This document shows positions 34,305 to 42,567 of a DNA stretch of 64,000 nucleotides, one piece after another. The stretch's first letter is position 1, and each line of letters begins with the position of its first letter. The notes beneath the pieces are model-generated. The model made no database searches, was not told where the DNA came from, and was given only the letters and a program-made list of their open reading frames with translations. Source of the DNA: Rathayibacter sp. SW19 (GTDB lineage: Bacteria; Actinomycetota; Actinomycetes; Actinomycetales; Microbacteriaceae); contig NZ_CP133020.1 of the NCBI RefSeq assembly GCF_030866825.1, positions 558,001 to 622,000 on the forward strand, written 5' to 3'. A program made the position numbers and the translations under genes.

Positions 34305-34742
34305 ATGTCGCATGCTGAATATCGGGTGACCGTGCCGTTTTCGCCGACCGAGGTGTTCGCATTCCTCGCCGACGGAATGAACGAGCAAAGGTGGCGCAAC
34401 GCCGTGCGTTCCGTCTCGCTCGCCTCCGGCCCGGCCGGGGACGTCGGCGCAGTCTACGCCCAACGCCTGACGGGGCCGGGCGGTCGCGAAATCGCGGGTG
34501 ACTATCGGATCACCGAGGCGACGCCGCCTACCACTCTCGCATTCGATGTGATCGCGGGCCCCGCGCGCCCGACGGGCAGATTCACGTTGGCGCCGGCTGG
34601 TGACGGAACGTCGGTGCTCTTCGTGCTCGACGTTCAGCCACAAGGTCTCATGAGACTCATGGGCCGGATGATTCAGAAGACCATGGACTCGGAGGTGCGC
34701 CAGCTCGACAATCTTGCGCGAGCGATGGCCCCGGCTGAGTAG
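34305..34742 (+). CDS. SRPBCC family protein
   Basis: 145 aa, START-like fold: VTVPFSPTEVFAFLADGMNE, WRNAVRSVSLASG, GDYRITEATPPTTLAFDVIA and a long C-terminal helix (MGRMIQKTMDSEVRQLDNLA). Such proteins bind hydrophobic ligands or polyketides; many are uncharacterised. Divergent from the P-loop gene with 58 bp between starts. CAAACT six bases before the ATG may be a -10 of a leaderless transcript. Confidence 0.8.
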   Translation: MSHAEYRVTVPFSPTEVFAFLADGMNEQRWRNAVRSVSLASGPAGDVGAVYAQRLTGPGGREIAGDYRITEATPPTTLAFDVIAGPARPTGRFTLAPAGDGTSVLFVLDVQPQGLMRLMGRMIQKTMDSEVRQLDNLARAMAPAE

Positions 34743-34770
34743 TCCGATCCCGCTTGCGTGCCCGCGCGCG

Positions 34771-35208
34771 TCAGGCGTCTTCGCCGCGAAGTTTGTCGCA
34801 GAGTTCTGCAAGCTGCTTCAGCTCATCCGACGAGAGCGGGCCGCCGACGCGGTCGCTGATCGACGCCATGTGCTCGACCGCAACGCGTCTGAAGAGGTCG
34901 AAACCGGCATCCGTCATTCGAATAATGGTGCCGCGGCCGTCGTTTGGTTCCGGACACTTCGCCACGAGGCCGCGCATCACTAGGCGATCGATGAGGCGGC
35001 TCACGCTCGGCTGCGTCAGCAGCACGTGCCGGTTCAGATCGCGCAGCCGCAGCTTGCGGTCGGGCTGGCGAGACAGATTGAACAGCACGTCGTACTCGTT
35101 GAACGAGATGTCGCGGGTCGGAAACTCGGCCGAGAGACTGCGCATGACTGCGACCTGCGCGCGAAACAGCGACTCCCACGCTGCAACGGCGGATGCCCGC
35201 TCGCTCAC
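34771..35208 (-). CDS. MarR family transcriptional regulator
   Basis: 145 aa. GTG 35208 is preferred to TTG 35214 because GGGAGG is six bases upstream. The winged helix is LRLRDLNRHVLLTQPSVSRL with DRLVMRGLVAKCPEPNDGRG. MarR dimers usually repress their own or adjacent genes. Three 14-bp repeats with a TGA-N3-TCA centre lie just upstream (35223-35264), a likely autoregulatory region. MgtC is upstream on the same strand. Confidence 0.9.
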   Translation of the reverse strand: MSERASAVAAWESLFRAQVAVMRSLSAEFPTRDISFNEYDVLFNLSRQPDRKLRLRDLNRHVLLTQPSVSRLIDRLVMRGLVAKCPEPNDGRGTIIRMTDAGFDLFRRVAVEHMASISDRVGGPLSSDELKQLAELCDKLRGEDA

Positions 35209-35222
35209 GATCAACCTCCCTC

Positions 35223-35264
35223 GCTGATTCTCAGCTGCTGATTCTCAGCTGCTGATTCTCAACA
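35223..35264 (-). repeat. Triple 14-bp repeat in the marR promoter
   Basis: gctgattctca recurs at 35223, 35237 and 35251. Each holds the half-palindrome tga-ttc-tca. TATTGT, on the leftward strand, borders the array and may be the -10. Confidence 0.7.
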
Positions 35265-35311
35265 ATAGGGATGCCCACCCTATGCCCGCGAATCGCGGCG
35301 CGTATTCTGCA

Positions 35312-36022
35312 TCAGTCGTTGTCCGACTTGCCGAACGTGACGGCGGTGACGCCTTTGATTTCGGCGAGTTCCTGGATCAGTGTGTGCAGCGGTGCTTTGC
35401 CTTGGAATTTCAGGCGCGCTTCTACCCGCGCCGCCTTACCAGGGCTTTCGAAGGTTCGTGTTCCGGTCAGCGCGGCATCGAAGCCGAGTTCGGTCGCGCG
35501 AGCGAGCACCGCCCGGAGCACTCCGCGGCCGTCCTTGTATTGCAAAATGCAGATCTCGTCCTGGCTGGCAATACGGATCCTGTTGCCGAGCGCAGTGAGT
35601 CCGCCGACCGTGATGAGATAGAGCGCCGTCGCCGCAATCGCGACTACCGGCATCCCGGCCCCGCATGCCATGCCGACGGCGGCTGTGAGCCAGATCGATG
35701 CAGCCGTCGTCAGTCCGTTGACGGCATTTTGGCGCACGAAGATCACGCCCGCACCAAGAAAGCCGATGCCGGTGACGACCTGCGCGGCGATACGAGACGG
35801 GTCAAGAACGACATCCGTTCCGAGCACAGATGAGAACCCGTACGCGGACACCAGCGTGAACACGGTTGCGCCGAGACCGACGAGGGTATGGGTACGCAAG
35901 CCTGCACTCTTAAGCCGGCGTTGCCGTTCGATGCCCACGGTGGCGGACAAGACGAACGACAGGGCTAAGAGCGCCAGCTGGGTCAGAGTCGTTGCAGGGA
36001 ATAGCTCAATACCAAGAACCAC
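35312..36022 (-). CDS. MgtC/SapB family membrane protein
   Basis: 236 aa. Start GTG 36022 follows AAGGAGG. The N-terminal half has four or five membrane helices with the family core VGIERQRRLKSAGLRTHTLV, AAQVVTGIGFLGAGVIF, NGLTTAASIWLTAAVGMA. The C-terminal half is a soluble ACT-like domain (DEICILQYKDGRGVLRAVLA). MgtC proteins aid growth at low Mg2+ in some bacteria by modulating membrane functions; they are not proven Mg2+ transporters. A long leader with a hairpin precedes it. Confidence 0.9.
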   Translation of the reverse strand: MVLGIELFPATTLTQLALLALSFVLSATVGIERQRRLKSAGLRTHTLVGLGATVFTLVSAYGFSSVLGTDVVLDPSRIAAQVVTGIGFLGAGVIFVRQNAVNGLTTAASIWLTAAVGMACGAGMPVVAIAATALYLITVGGLTALGNRIRIASQDEICILQYKDGRGVLRAVLARATELGFDAALTGTRTFESPGKAARVEARLKFQGKAPLHTLIQELAEIKGVTAVTFGKSDND

Positions 36023-36102
36023 GGAGCCTCCTTACGCGCGCTCCTGACGTTAGCGCGCATCCGCCACGTAGGCGAGAGGCCGCGGCTCGGCTGGGCAAAA
36101 TT

Positions 36103-36136
36103 GAAGGCCGGCCGCAGAGGCTAGCGGCCGGCCTTC
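36103..36136 (-). terminator. Perfect 13-bp hairpin in the mgtC leader
   Basis: gaaggccggccgc and its complement flank an 8-nt loop. In the leftward direction it is followed by caattttg, a weak U-run, so it could be an attenuator of mgtC. It could equally be a rightward terminator. Confidence 0.5.
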
Positions 36137-36214
36137 GTTCCCTTGCACCAAGAGTGTCCTGCAATCACATTCCGCGTTTGTTGCCACAGCAAACAACTAA
36201 CGCTCTTGAACTAT

Positions 36215-36255
36215 ATAACGAAAGGGTAACGCAATGCTAGTTATACGTTCGTTAT
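36215..36255. promoter_or_regulatory. AT-rich region with an ataacgaa inverted repeat
   Basis: ataacgaa (36215-36222) and ttcgttat (36248-36255) face each other in a stretch that is strikingly AT-rich for this genome. It lies between the epimerase-like gene's end and mgtC and probably holds the mgtC promoter. Confidence 0.45.
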
Positions 36256-36319
36256 TTTTCTGCGAGTTTGATTTGCATGACATATGCCCCTGTCCGTTGT
36301 CATGCGAGCGGACGAAAAG

Positions 36320-37258
36320 TCACGCTGGTTGCCGCAGAAGTCGTGCGGCTTCGACAGCGGTGTGGATTCCGTCGGCGTAGGGGGTGGGGCGGATCGCGAA
36401 GGTGTTCTCGAAAAGTGTGGAGTCGAAAATGTATGGCGCACTGTTCTGGTACGACAGCTCAAGCGCTTCACGTGCTGCTCGGTTGAAAGCGGCCCCGAAA
36501 CGAAGGGTCGTCAAGGTCATCGTGCGATGACCGCGGGGGGTTCCACTGGCCATGGACATGTATTCGTCCCCAGTCAGTGCACTCGCAGTGGGGAGGTGCC
36601 AGATTTTTCCGCGTGCGCGCGGCTCGGTTCCGAGGGTGGCCAGTGCCTTGCCAATGTCAGGCGTGTACGTCATCGAGTGGGGTTGGTGCGTGTCGAGCAT
36701 CCAGGTCGGGTCTTTGCCCGCGGCGACTTTATCGATGACGAACGCGTTGAACACACTTGTGGCCGCTCCGGGCCCGTAGAAATCCGCACTGCGTCCCACG
36801 GTGAAGGCGAGACCCCGGTCGTTCGCCGCGGTATCGAGCATCTGCAGCAGTAGGGCGCGCAGTTGTCCCTTCTTGCTGGTCGGCCGAATCGGTGTTGATT
36901 CCGTCATGGGTTGCTCCACGCGCCCATAGGGGTAGACGTTGTCAAAGTAGACGAGGTGCGTGCCGTGTTCCAGGCACGCGTCGATGGTGTTCTGCAAGAT
37001 CACCGGCCATTCGATTCGCCACGCTTTGCGCGTATACGCCAATCCCACGGTCAGGTAGGCGACCTCGGACTCGTGCAGCGCGCGCCTGGTTGCGGCGCTG
37101 TCGAGCAGGTCAACGGCGAGGGCCGCGTTGCCGGGCGACGGTCGGCCGGATCGCGACACACAAACGACCTCACGCCCCATTGCCCGCAACGCGGCGGTGG
37201 CCTCTCGTCCGACGACTCCCGTTGCGCCGAGGACGACATGATGTTTGATCGGGTTCAT
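36320..37258 (-). CDS. NAD-dependent epimerase/dehydratase-like protein (extended SDR)
   Basis: 312 aa. The Rossmann motif HHVVLGATGVVGREATAAL is at the N-terminus; DLLDSAATRRAL gives the second nucleotide contact. TSKKGQLRALLLQ takes the place of the usual YxxxK, with Tyr absent at that site, so classic epimerase chemistry is doubtful. DNVYPYGRVEQPMTESTP resembles the 'VYG' region of sugar epimerases. The start ATG 37258 lies at the end of a decayed MerR gene, which may once have controlled it. Confidence 0.85.
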   Translation of the reverse strand: MNPIKHHVVLGATGVVGREATAALRAMGREVVCVSRSGRPSPGNAALAVDLLDSAATRRALHESEVAYLTVGLAYTRKAWRIEWPVILQNTIDACLEHGTHLVYFDNVYPYGRVEQPMTESTPIRPTSKKGQLRALLLQMLDTAANDRGLAFTVGRSADFYGPGAATSVFNAFVIDKVAAGKDPTWMLDTHQPHSMTYTPDIGKALATLGTEPRARGKIWHLPTASALTGDEYMSMASGTPRGHRTMTLTTLRFGAAFNRAAREALELSYQNSAPYIFDSTLFENTFAIRPTPYADGIHTAVEAARLLRQPA

Positions 37259-37309
37259 GGCTGTGGTCGCTTTCTTGTCGGTAGGAGCGCGGTGACATCG
37301 AATCTCGGG

Positions 37310-37595
37310 TTAGGGCGCTCACCAGAGCGTCCACCCGCGCCACCGCAGCCGCCGACGGCTGGCCCGTGACCGTGACGAGAGGCCGCGCGAGCGACCGTTG
37401 CGCGATCTCGAATGCGTACACGATGTCCAGCTCAGGCGCGTCCAGCGCCGCGAGGATCTCGAGAATGGATGCGGTCGAGAGGTTACCCACCTCAAGCATG
37501 GCGCGCACCAGCCGAAGCCGGTTCAGGTGCATCTCGCTGTACTCAGTGCGCTTGCCTGAGAACCGTTCACCCGCGAGGAGTAGCCCGTTCGAGCG
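37310..37595 (-). pseudogene. MerR family regulator fragment
   Basis: The open frame from 37595 reads LLLAGERFSGKRTEYSEMHL then NRLRLVRAMLEVGNLSTASI, matching the wing and helices 3-4 of a MerR DNA-binding domain. A TGA at 37596-37598 cuts off the first helices, and after about residue VDALVSALTR the frame runs into unrelated sequence before the epimerase-like gene. Both ends of a normal MerR protein are missing. Confidence 0.7.
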
Positions 37596-37702
37596 TCAGC
37601 CGCCTGCATAGGGAAGTGCTCGCATCCTCCGAACAACGATAGCCACGCTCTGAAGCCGCATGAGGGCCGCGGAGGTGCGATCGGCACTCGTCGCCGCGCA
37701 GG

Positions 37703-38092
37703 TCAGAGAAAGCTGCAGATGCGACCGGCGTCGCAGTCGACAGGATCTGCGGCGGCAACTGTGTCACGATATTCGGTGACGGATGCGCGAAGCGCGGTCA
37801 GCTCATCGATCTGTTGATCAAGGCTTGCGATCTGCCGGTCCAGTACGTCGACCACGTGTGTACAGGGGGCATCCCCCGCGTCGCGGACCCGCAGAATATC
37901 GCTGATCTGCGCCAGCTTGAGACCGGCGCTGCGGCCCCGGCGGATGAAATCCAGGCGCGCGACCGTCTCATCTCCGTAATCGCGGTACCCGTTCGGCGCT
38001 CGGCGCGGGGTCGGCAAGAGGTCCTGATCCTCGTAGAACCTGATGGTCTTGGTCGTGGTGCCGCTGGCCGCTGCTGCTTCTCCAATGCGCAC
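37703..38092 (-). CDS. MerR family metal-responsive regulator
   Basis: 129 aa from GTG 38092, with GAAAGG upstream. The winged helix is RIGEAAAASGTTTKTIRFYE with APNGYRDYGDETVARLDFI. The effector end has a Cys in DAPCTHVVDVL and two in DPVDCDAGRICSFL; Cys placement is as in MerR/CadR/ZntR-type sensors. It is divergent from merA, with a dyad in a promoter of 19-20 bp spacing between them, the classic MerR activation arrangement. Confidence 0.9.
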   Translation of the reverse strand: MRIGEAAAASGTTTKTIRFYEDQDLLPTPRRAPNGYRDYGDETVARLDFIRRGRSAGLKLAQISDILRVRDAGDAPCTHVVDVLDRQIASLDQQIDELTALRASVTEYRDTVAAADPVDCDAGRICSFL

Positions 38093-38131
38093 AATGCACC
38101 TTTCAACCTGCAGTCGGGCGTTCCCCGCCGC

Positions 38132-38163
38132 TTGACCTTCCAGCATAGGGGAAGGTGCAGTGT
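38132..38163 (+). promoter_or_regulatory. MerR-type promoter/operator between merR and merA
   Basis: TTGACC (38132-38137) is followed by a stretched spacer of 19-20 bp. The dyad accttcc-N8-ggaaggt (38135-38156) covers it. MerR proteins untwist such overlong spacers when metal is bound. The -10 is weak (cagtgt or gcagtg), as is common for activated promoters. Confidence 0.75.
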
Positions 38164-38248
38164 GTGAGATAGCAGACGTGGACCGACTACGCGCAGAGGC
38201 CCCGGCTGGCGTATTCGCTTATCTGCATTCGCTACTCAAGGAGGCCGC

Positions 38249-39691
38249 GTGTCCAATTCATCCACACTCGAATTCGATCTCGCCATCATCGGTTCCGGCG
38301 GCGGAGCGTTCGCTGCGGCTATTCGAGCGACCAGCCTCGGCAAGCAGGTCGTCATGATCGAACGCAACACGATCGGTGGCACCTGCGTGAACACCGGATG
38401 TATTCCCTCGAAAGCGCTGTTGGCTGCGGCTGATGCACGCCACATTGCTCTGGAGGCGAGCCGGTTTCCGGGCATCAGGTCCACCGCCGACTCTGTCGAC
38501 ATGCCGGGGCTCATTCGAGGTAAGAACGTGCTGATCGAGAATATGCGGGCCTCGAAATACGTGGACCTCATTAACGCTTACGGATGGCAACTGCTGCACG
38601 GAGATGCTGCCTTCGCCGGGTCCGCCACCGACCCGGTGCTTGCGGTTACCGGCTCAGACGGTGCCGTTCAAACCGTGCGCGCAGCCCACTACTTGATTGC
38701 GACAGGGTCGACCCCGTGGGCGCCGCCGATAGACGGATTGGCGGATGTCGATTACCTGACCTCAACCAGCGCCATGGAGCTCGAAGACGTTCCGCAGTCG
38801 CTGCTTGTGCTCGGCGGTGGCTACGTCGCACTCGAACAGTCGCAACTGTTCGCCCGCCTCGGCTCGGAGGTGACAATGCTTGTGCGATCACGGCTGGCGT
38901 CGGCGGAAGAGCCGGAAGCCTCGCACGCGCTGGCCGACGTCTTCGCCGACGAAGGCATCCGCGTTGTTGCTCGCGCGAGGATGACCGCGGTGCGCACCGA
39001 CCGGCAATCCGGTCAGGTTGTGGCGACCGCAGTTGTGGACGGCGGGCGAAAGGAGTTCCGAGCCGACCGGCTTCTCGTTGCCACCGGCCGGCGCCCGGTC
39101 ACCGCCGGCTTGAACCTCACCACCGTGGGTGTTGAGGTCGGGGAGAAAGGCGAGGTGGTGGTCGACACGATGCTGGCGAGTACGAACTCGAGGATCTGGG
39201 CCGCCGGCGACGTCACCGGATACCGCGAGTTCGTCTACGTCGCCGCGAACAACGGCGCCTTGGCAGTGGAGAATGCGTTCACCAACGCCGGCCGCGAGGT
39301 CGACTACCGCCACCTGCCTCGTGTTGTGTTCACCAGCCCTGCATTGGCCGCGGTGGGAATGACAGATCAGCAAGCAAATGCGACAGGCATCCGCTGTCAA
39401 TGCGGGGTGATCCCGCTGGAGTTCGTGCCCCGTGCACTGGTCAATCGCGATACGCGCGGGGTCATCAAGCTCGTTGCCGACCGCGACTCCGGGCGTATTC
39501 TCGGCATCACAGCGGTCGCGAAAGACGCCGGAGAAATCGCCGCCGCTGGTGTCTACATTCTTGAGGCCGGGATGACGGTCGACCAAGTCGCCCACATGTG
39601 GAGCCCATATCTGACGATGGCCGAAGGCATCAAGATCGCGGCACAGTCCTACACGACCGACGTTTCGATGCTTTCCTGCTGCGCCATCTGA
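38249..39691 (+). CDS. merA: Mercury(II) reductase
   Basis: 480 aa, start GTG 38249 after AAGGAGG. The FAD site is DLAIIGSGGGAFAAAIRATS; the redox pair is GGTCVNTGCIPSKALL; the NAD site is LVLGGGYVALEQSQLFARLG; and the C-terminus ends MLSCCAI, the Cys pair that delivers Hg2+. The N-terminal metal-binding (HMA) domain of many MerA proteins is absent. It reduces Hg2+ to volatile Hg0 in the cytoplasm with NADPH. No MerT/MerP transporter or MerB is adjacent, so uptake must use another route. Confidence 0.93.
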   Translation: MSNSSTLEFDLAIIGSGGGAFAAAIRATSLGKQVVMIERNTIGGTCVNTGCIPSKALLAAADARHIALEASRFPGIRSTADSVDMPGLIRGKNVLIENMRASKYVDLINAYGWQLLHGDAAFAGSATDPVLAVTGSDGAVQTVRAAHYLIATGSTPWAPPIDGLADVDYLTSTSAMELEDVPQSLLVLGGGYVALEQSQLFARLGSEVTMLVRSRLASAEEPEASHALADVFADEGIRVVARARMTAVRTDRQSGQVVATAVVDGGRKEFRADRLLVATGRRPVTAGLNLTTVGVEVGEKGEVVVDTMLASTNSRIWAAGDVTGYREFVYVAANNGALAVENAFTNAGREVDYRHLPRVVFTSPALAAVGMTDQQANATGIRCQCGVIPLEFVPRALVNRDTRGVIKLVADRDSGRILGITAVAKDAGEIAAAGVYILEAGMTVDQVAHMWSPYLTMAEGIKIAAQSYTTDVSMLSCCAI

Positions 39692-39718
39692 ACCCGCCGT
39701 GATGGCCGGGCGCCATCG

Positions 39719-40219
39719 TCAGTCGCTCTCATGCGGCCGCGGCTGCGAGTTGACCTCGTCGGCGGCCGGTCGCGGTAACAGGAACAGCGACGTCGCATAA
39801 CAGAGCAACGCGATAGCAGTAGCGACTGCCATCCCGAATGAGGCGCCCTCTGCCTGGCTGCCGATGAAACCGGTTCCAGACACCCACGCCATCAGAACCG
39901 CGAGCATGCCCACGATCGCGAGAACGAGATGCAGGATGCTGCGGATCGACGCCGCGCGCACGATCACCGAGATTCCGGCCAGAACGATCAGCGTGCCCAG
40001 AATTGCGTGTAGGGCAACGCTCACCGGGCCTGATCCGACCGCTGCGCCGAACGCGGCGAACAGTGAGGTGCCTTTGTCGGCGGCAGGTAGTTTGGCGTAG
40101 AGATTGACGAAGGTGCCGAGGGCGAACTCGACAACCAGCAAGATGACTGCGATGTACAGCTGGAGTCGTAATCCGCTGAGCGCGCGCACAGACATCCGCT
40201 TCTCGAGGGCAGCAGTCAT
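39719..40219 (-). CDS. Uncharacterised four-helix membrane protein
   Basis: 166 aa, AAAGGA before the ATG at 40219. Four hydrophobic segments: LYIAVILLVVEFALGTFVNL, VALHAILGTLIVLAGISVIV, LHLVLAIVGMLAVLMAWVSG and MAVATAIALLCYATSLFLLP. The two His in helices 2 and 3 (ALHAIL, ILHLVL) could hold haem as in cytochrome b561-like folds, an inference. Convergent with merA; not part of the mer unit by orientation. Confidence 0.65.
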   Translation of the reverse strand: MTAALEKRMSVRALSGLRLQLYIAVILLVVEFALGTFVNLYAKLPAADKGTSLFAAFGAAVGSGPVSVALHAILGTLIVLAGISVIVRAASIRSILHLVLAIVGMLAVLMAWVSGTGFIGSQAEGASFGMAVATAIALLCYATSLFLLPRPAADEVNSQPRPHESD

Positions 40220-40445
40220 GGCAGATCCTTTCGAAGAATGGGGTGGGACGACACCAATCCTGGCCGCGTGCGCCGCCGGGGGCGTCCTCCCGTCAGAGGC
40301 ACTCGCTCTACTCCGCCGGGCGTAGTGCCCTCCCGAAGACGTCGAGCTGTTGGTCGGCGCAGTCCACGGATGTGGCTGTGCGGTTGACGCCGTTCGGACC
40401 GGCGGAGGAGAGTTGACTCACTAATCCCCACGACTGGAGGCGCAG

Positions 40446-41099
40446 ATGGTCGAGCGCATCTCACCCAAGCAGTTTCATGCGGCGAACGGAGTCGAGGACT
40501 GGCGGGTGCTCTTTGACGGAGCGAAGGCGTACTTCGCCACCGGCTCGTTTGCGAAAGGTGTTGAACTGGTCGAGGCCATCGGGCGGCTCGCTGACGCCGC
40601 GAACCATCATCCCGACGTCGATTTGCGCTACCCCGGCGTGACGGTGGGCCTGTTCACGCATGAGGTCGGCGACATCAGTGACCGCGACGTCGCGCTCGCG
40701 CAGCAGATCTCGACGGCGGCCCGCGAGCTCGGCATCGCGGCCGACCCGTCCAAGGTGCAGACCGTGCAGGTCTCGATTGACGCGCTCGTCATTCCAGAGG
40801 TTCTGCCGTTCTGGAGCGCCGTGCTCGGCTACAACCAGTTCAGCGATGAGGACGTTGTGGACCCGCTGGGCCGCGGCCCGTGGGTCACCTTCCAGCAAAT
40901 GGATGAGCCCCGACCCGGGCGCAATCGCATCCATATCGATGTCTCGGTTCCGCGCGATCTGGTCGAGACGCGCATCGCGGCGGCACTGGCGGCCGGCGGC
41001 CACATCGTCACCGACGCGTACGCACCGCACTGGTGGACGCTCGCCGACGCGGAGGGCAACGAGGTCGACGTCGCACCCTGGCGAGAAGACAGCGACTAG
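40446..41099 (+). CDS. Pterin carbinolamine dehydratase - VOC fusion protein
   Basis: 217 aa. The first half has the PCD pattern: FAKGVELVEAIGRLADAANH, then the paired His of ANHHPDVDLRYPGVTVGLFT and a later Asp. The second half (VQVSIDALVIPEVLPFWSAV, NRIHIDVSVPRDLVETRIAA, HWWTLADAEGNEVDVAPW) is a glyoxalase/VOC domain. PCD removes water from 4a-hydroxytetrahydropterin. No aromatic hydroxylase is near, so the in vivo substrate is unknown. Start at 40446 follows GGAGG. Confidence 0.85.
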   Translation: MVERISPKQFHAANGVEDWRVLFDGAKAYFATGSFAKGVELVEAIGRLADAANHHPDVDLRYPGVTVGLFTHEVGDISDRDVALAQQISTAARELGIAADPSKVQTVQVSIDALVIPEVLPFWSAVLGYNQFSDEDVVDPLGRGPWVTFQQMDEPRPGRNRIHIDVSVPRDLVETRIAAALAAGGHIVTDAYAPHWWTLADAEGNEVDVAPWREDSD

Positions 41100-41100
41100 A

Positions 41101-41165
41101 TCACTGCTTGGCCGCTTCGTGCTCGAAACCGTCGAGCAACCAGGTGAGCCCGTCCGTGAAAACGT
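41101..41165 (-). pseudogene. C-terminal fragment of a TetR regulator
   Basis: The leftward frame ends HVFTDGLTWLLDGFEHEAAK, the typical last helix of a TetR protein of an efflux locus. Everything upstream is unrelated. It abuts a broken MFS transporter gene, so one deletion probably removed most of a divergent TetR/MFS pair. Confidence 0.6.
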
Positions 41166-41250
41166 GATCGGCACGCGAATCGCCGGGCGAGGCATCCCGC
41201 GACCCCGAAGCATCCGGCGAACCACCTGAGACCATCGTGAAGACAGAAAG

Positions 41251-41924
41251 CTGCGAGAGCCGCTCATCGATATCCGGGTGTTCCGCTCGCGGTCGTTCGC
41301 AGCGGCATCCGGGTTGCTGTTCTTCGTCATTATGGTCTGATGGGCGCGATGCTGCTCGTGCCGCTGTACTTTCAGCTGGCACGCGACGACAGCGCGCTAC
41401 TCGCCGGCCTCTTGCTGGCGCCCCAAGGCCTGGGTGCAGCGATCGGCATCGCAGCGCGCTCGTCACTCGTCGACCGGATGTCCGCCGCCCCGATCGCACT
41501 TTGCGGAGTGATTCTTGCCGTCGGCGGGCTGGCCGGGCTGACGGTGCTCGACCCGAGCACCGATGGCTGGGTCATCACGGGAGCGCTCTTCGTGCTCGGG
41601 CTCGGCTTCGGCGCAGTCGTCGTGTCGGCAACCGCGATCGCCTATCGCGGCCTTGATGCGGCGAGCATCCCGCGCGCCACCAGCGCCCTGCGCATCGTGC
41701 AGCAGCTCGGGGCGTCGCTCGGTGTCGCTCTGCTCGCTCTTGCACTGCAAACAGGGCTGACGGATGCCGCCGGCAGCGCCGCGGACATCGCAAACGCATT
41801 CGGGCACACATTTTGGTGGGCGTTCGGTCTCACCGCGTGCGCGACGGTGCCCGCCGTGGTTCTGATGTGGCGCACCGGCACTAGATTGGGGAAGCATGGC
41901 GACCGGCGCGCTACCCCCATTTGA
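41251..41924 (+). pseudogene. MFS drug:H+ antiporter-2 type transporter, truncated and frameshifted
   Basis: The frame from 41251 reads LREPLIDIRVFRSRSFAAAS then meets TGA at 41338-41340; the match goes on in another frame from 41340 (MGAMLLVPLYFQLARDDSAL, AGLLLAPQGLGAAIGIAARS, RIVQQLGASLGVALLALALQ). That order is the second half of a 14-helix MFS pump. The first half is missing. Its end overlaps the start of the phosphoesterase gene. Confidence 0.8.
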
Positions 41925-42549
41925 CTTCGGCCAGATCGACTTCGACCGTGTTGATTTTGTCACCTCGGACACGCACTTCGGTCATGCTCGCATCAATGCA
42001 CTGGCGCACCGGCCGTTTGGGTCGGCCGATGAAATGGATGACGAGCTGATTCGCCGCTGGAACACCGTGGTCGGCCCTGACGATGTGGTGCTGCATCTCG
42101 GCGACCTCGCATTGGGTCGGATCGAGGAGTCGGTCGCCGTCACCGGGCGGCTGGCCGGTCAGAAGTTGCTGGTGCCCGGAAACCATGATCGCGTCTCGAC
42201 CGCGACTCAGACGAAGAGGGCAGTCGAAAGGTTCACCCCGCTGTACCAGCGGTACGGCTGGACGATCCTCCCCGAGATCGTCCAAGGCACCCGTCACGGT
42301 CGGGTGTTGTTGGCCAGCCACTACCCCTACCGCGGTGACTCGCAGGAACAGGAGCGCCACTTCAGCAAGCGACCGATCGACCGCGGCATGCCGCTGATTC
42401 ACGGCCACACCCACGCTCGCGACCACGGGCCGGATGGCACCCAATTCCACGTCGGCGTTGACGCATTCGACTATGCCCCGATCCCGTTCACCCTCATCGA
42501 CGCGTGGCTCGCACGGGTCGCGTCGAACAGGAACGTCGGCGGGTCGTAA
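41896..42549 (+). CDS. Calcineurin-like metallophosphoesterase
   Basis: 217 aa. Metal ligands are seen in TSDTHFGHARI (D-x-H), LHLGDLALG (GD), VPGNHDRVS (GNHD), LASHYPYRG (H) and IHGHTHARDH (GHTH). Such enzymes hydrolyse phosphodiesters or monoesters; this small form often has no assigned substrate. A TAGATT and GGGGAAG lie before the ATG. The start overlaps the 3' end of the broken MFS gene by 29 bp. Confidence 0.9.
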   Translation: MATGALPPFDFGQIDFDRVDFVTSDTHFGHARINALAHRPFGSADEMDDELIRRWNTVVGPDDVVLHLGDLALGRIEESVAVTGRLAGQKLLVPGNHDRVSTATQTKRAVERFTPLYQRYGWTILPEIVQGTRHGRVLLASHYPYRGDSQEQERHFSKRPIDRGMPLIHGHTHARDHGPDGTQFHVGVDAFDYAPIPFTLIDAWLARVASNRNVGGS

Positions 42550-42567
42550 GAGGAGGGACATCTGCAG

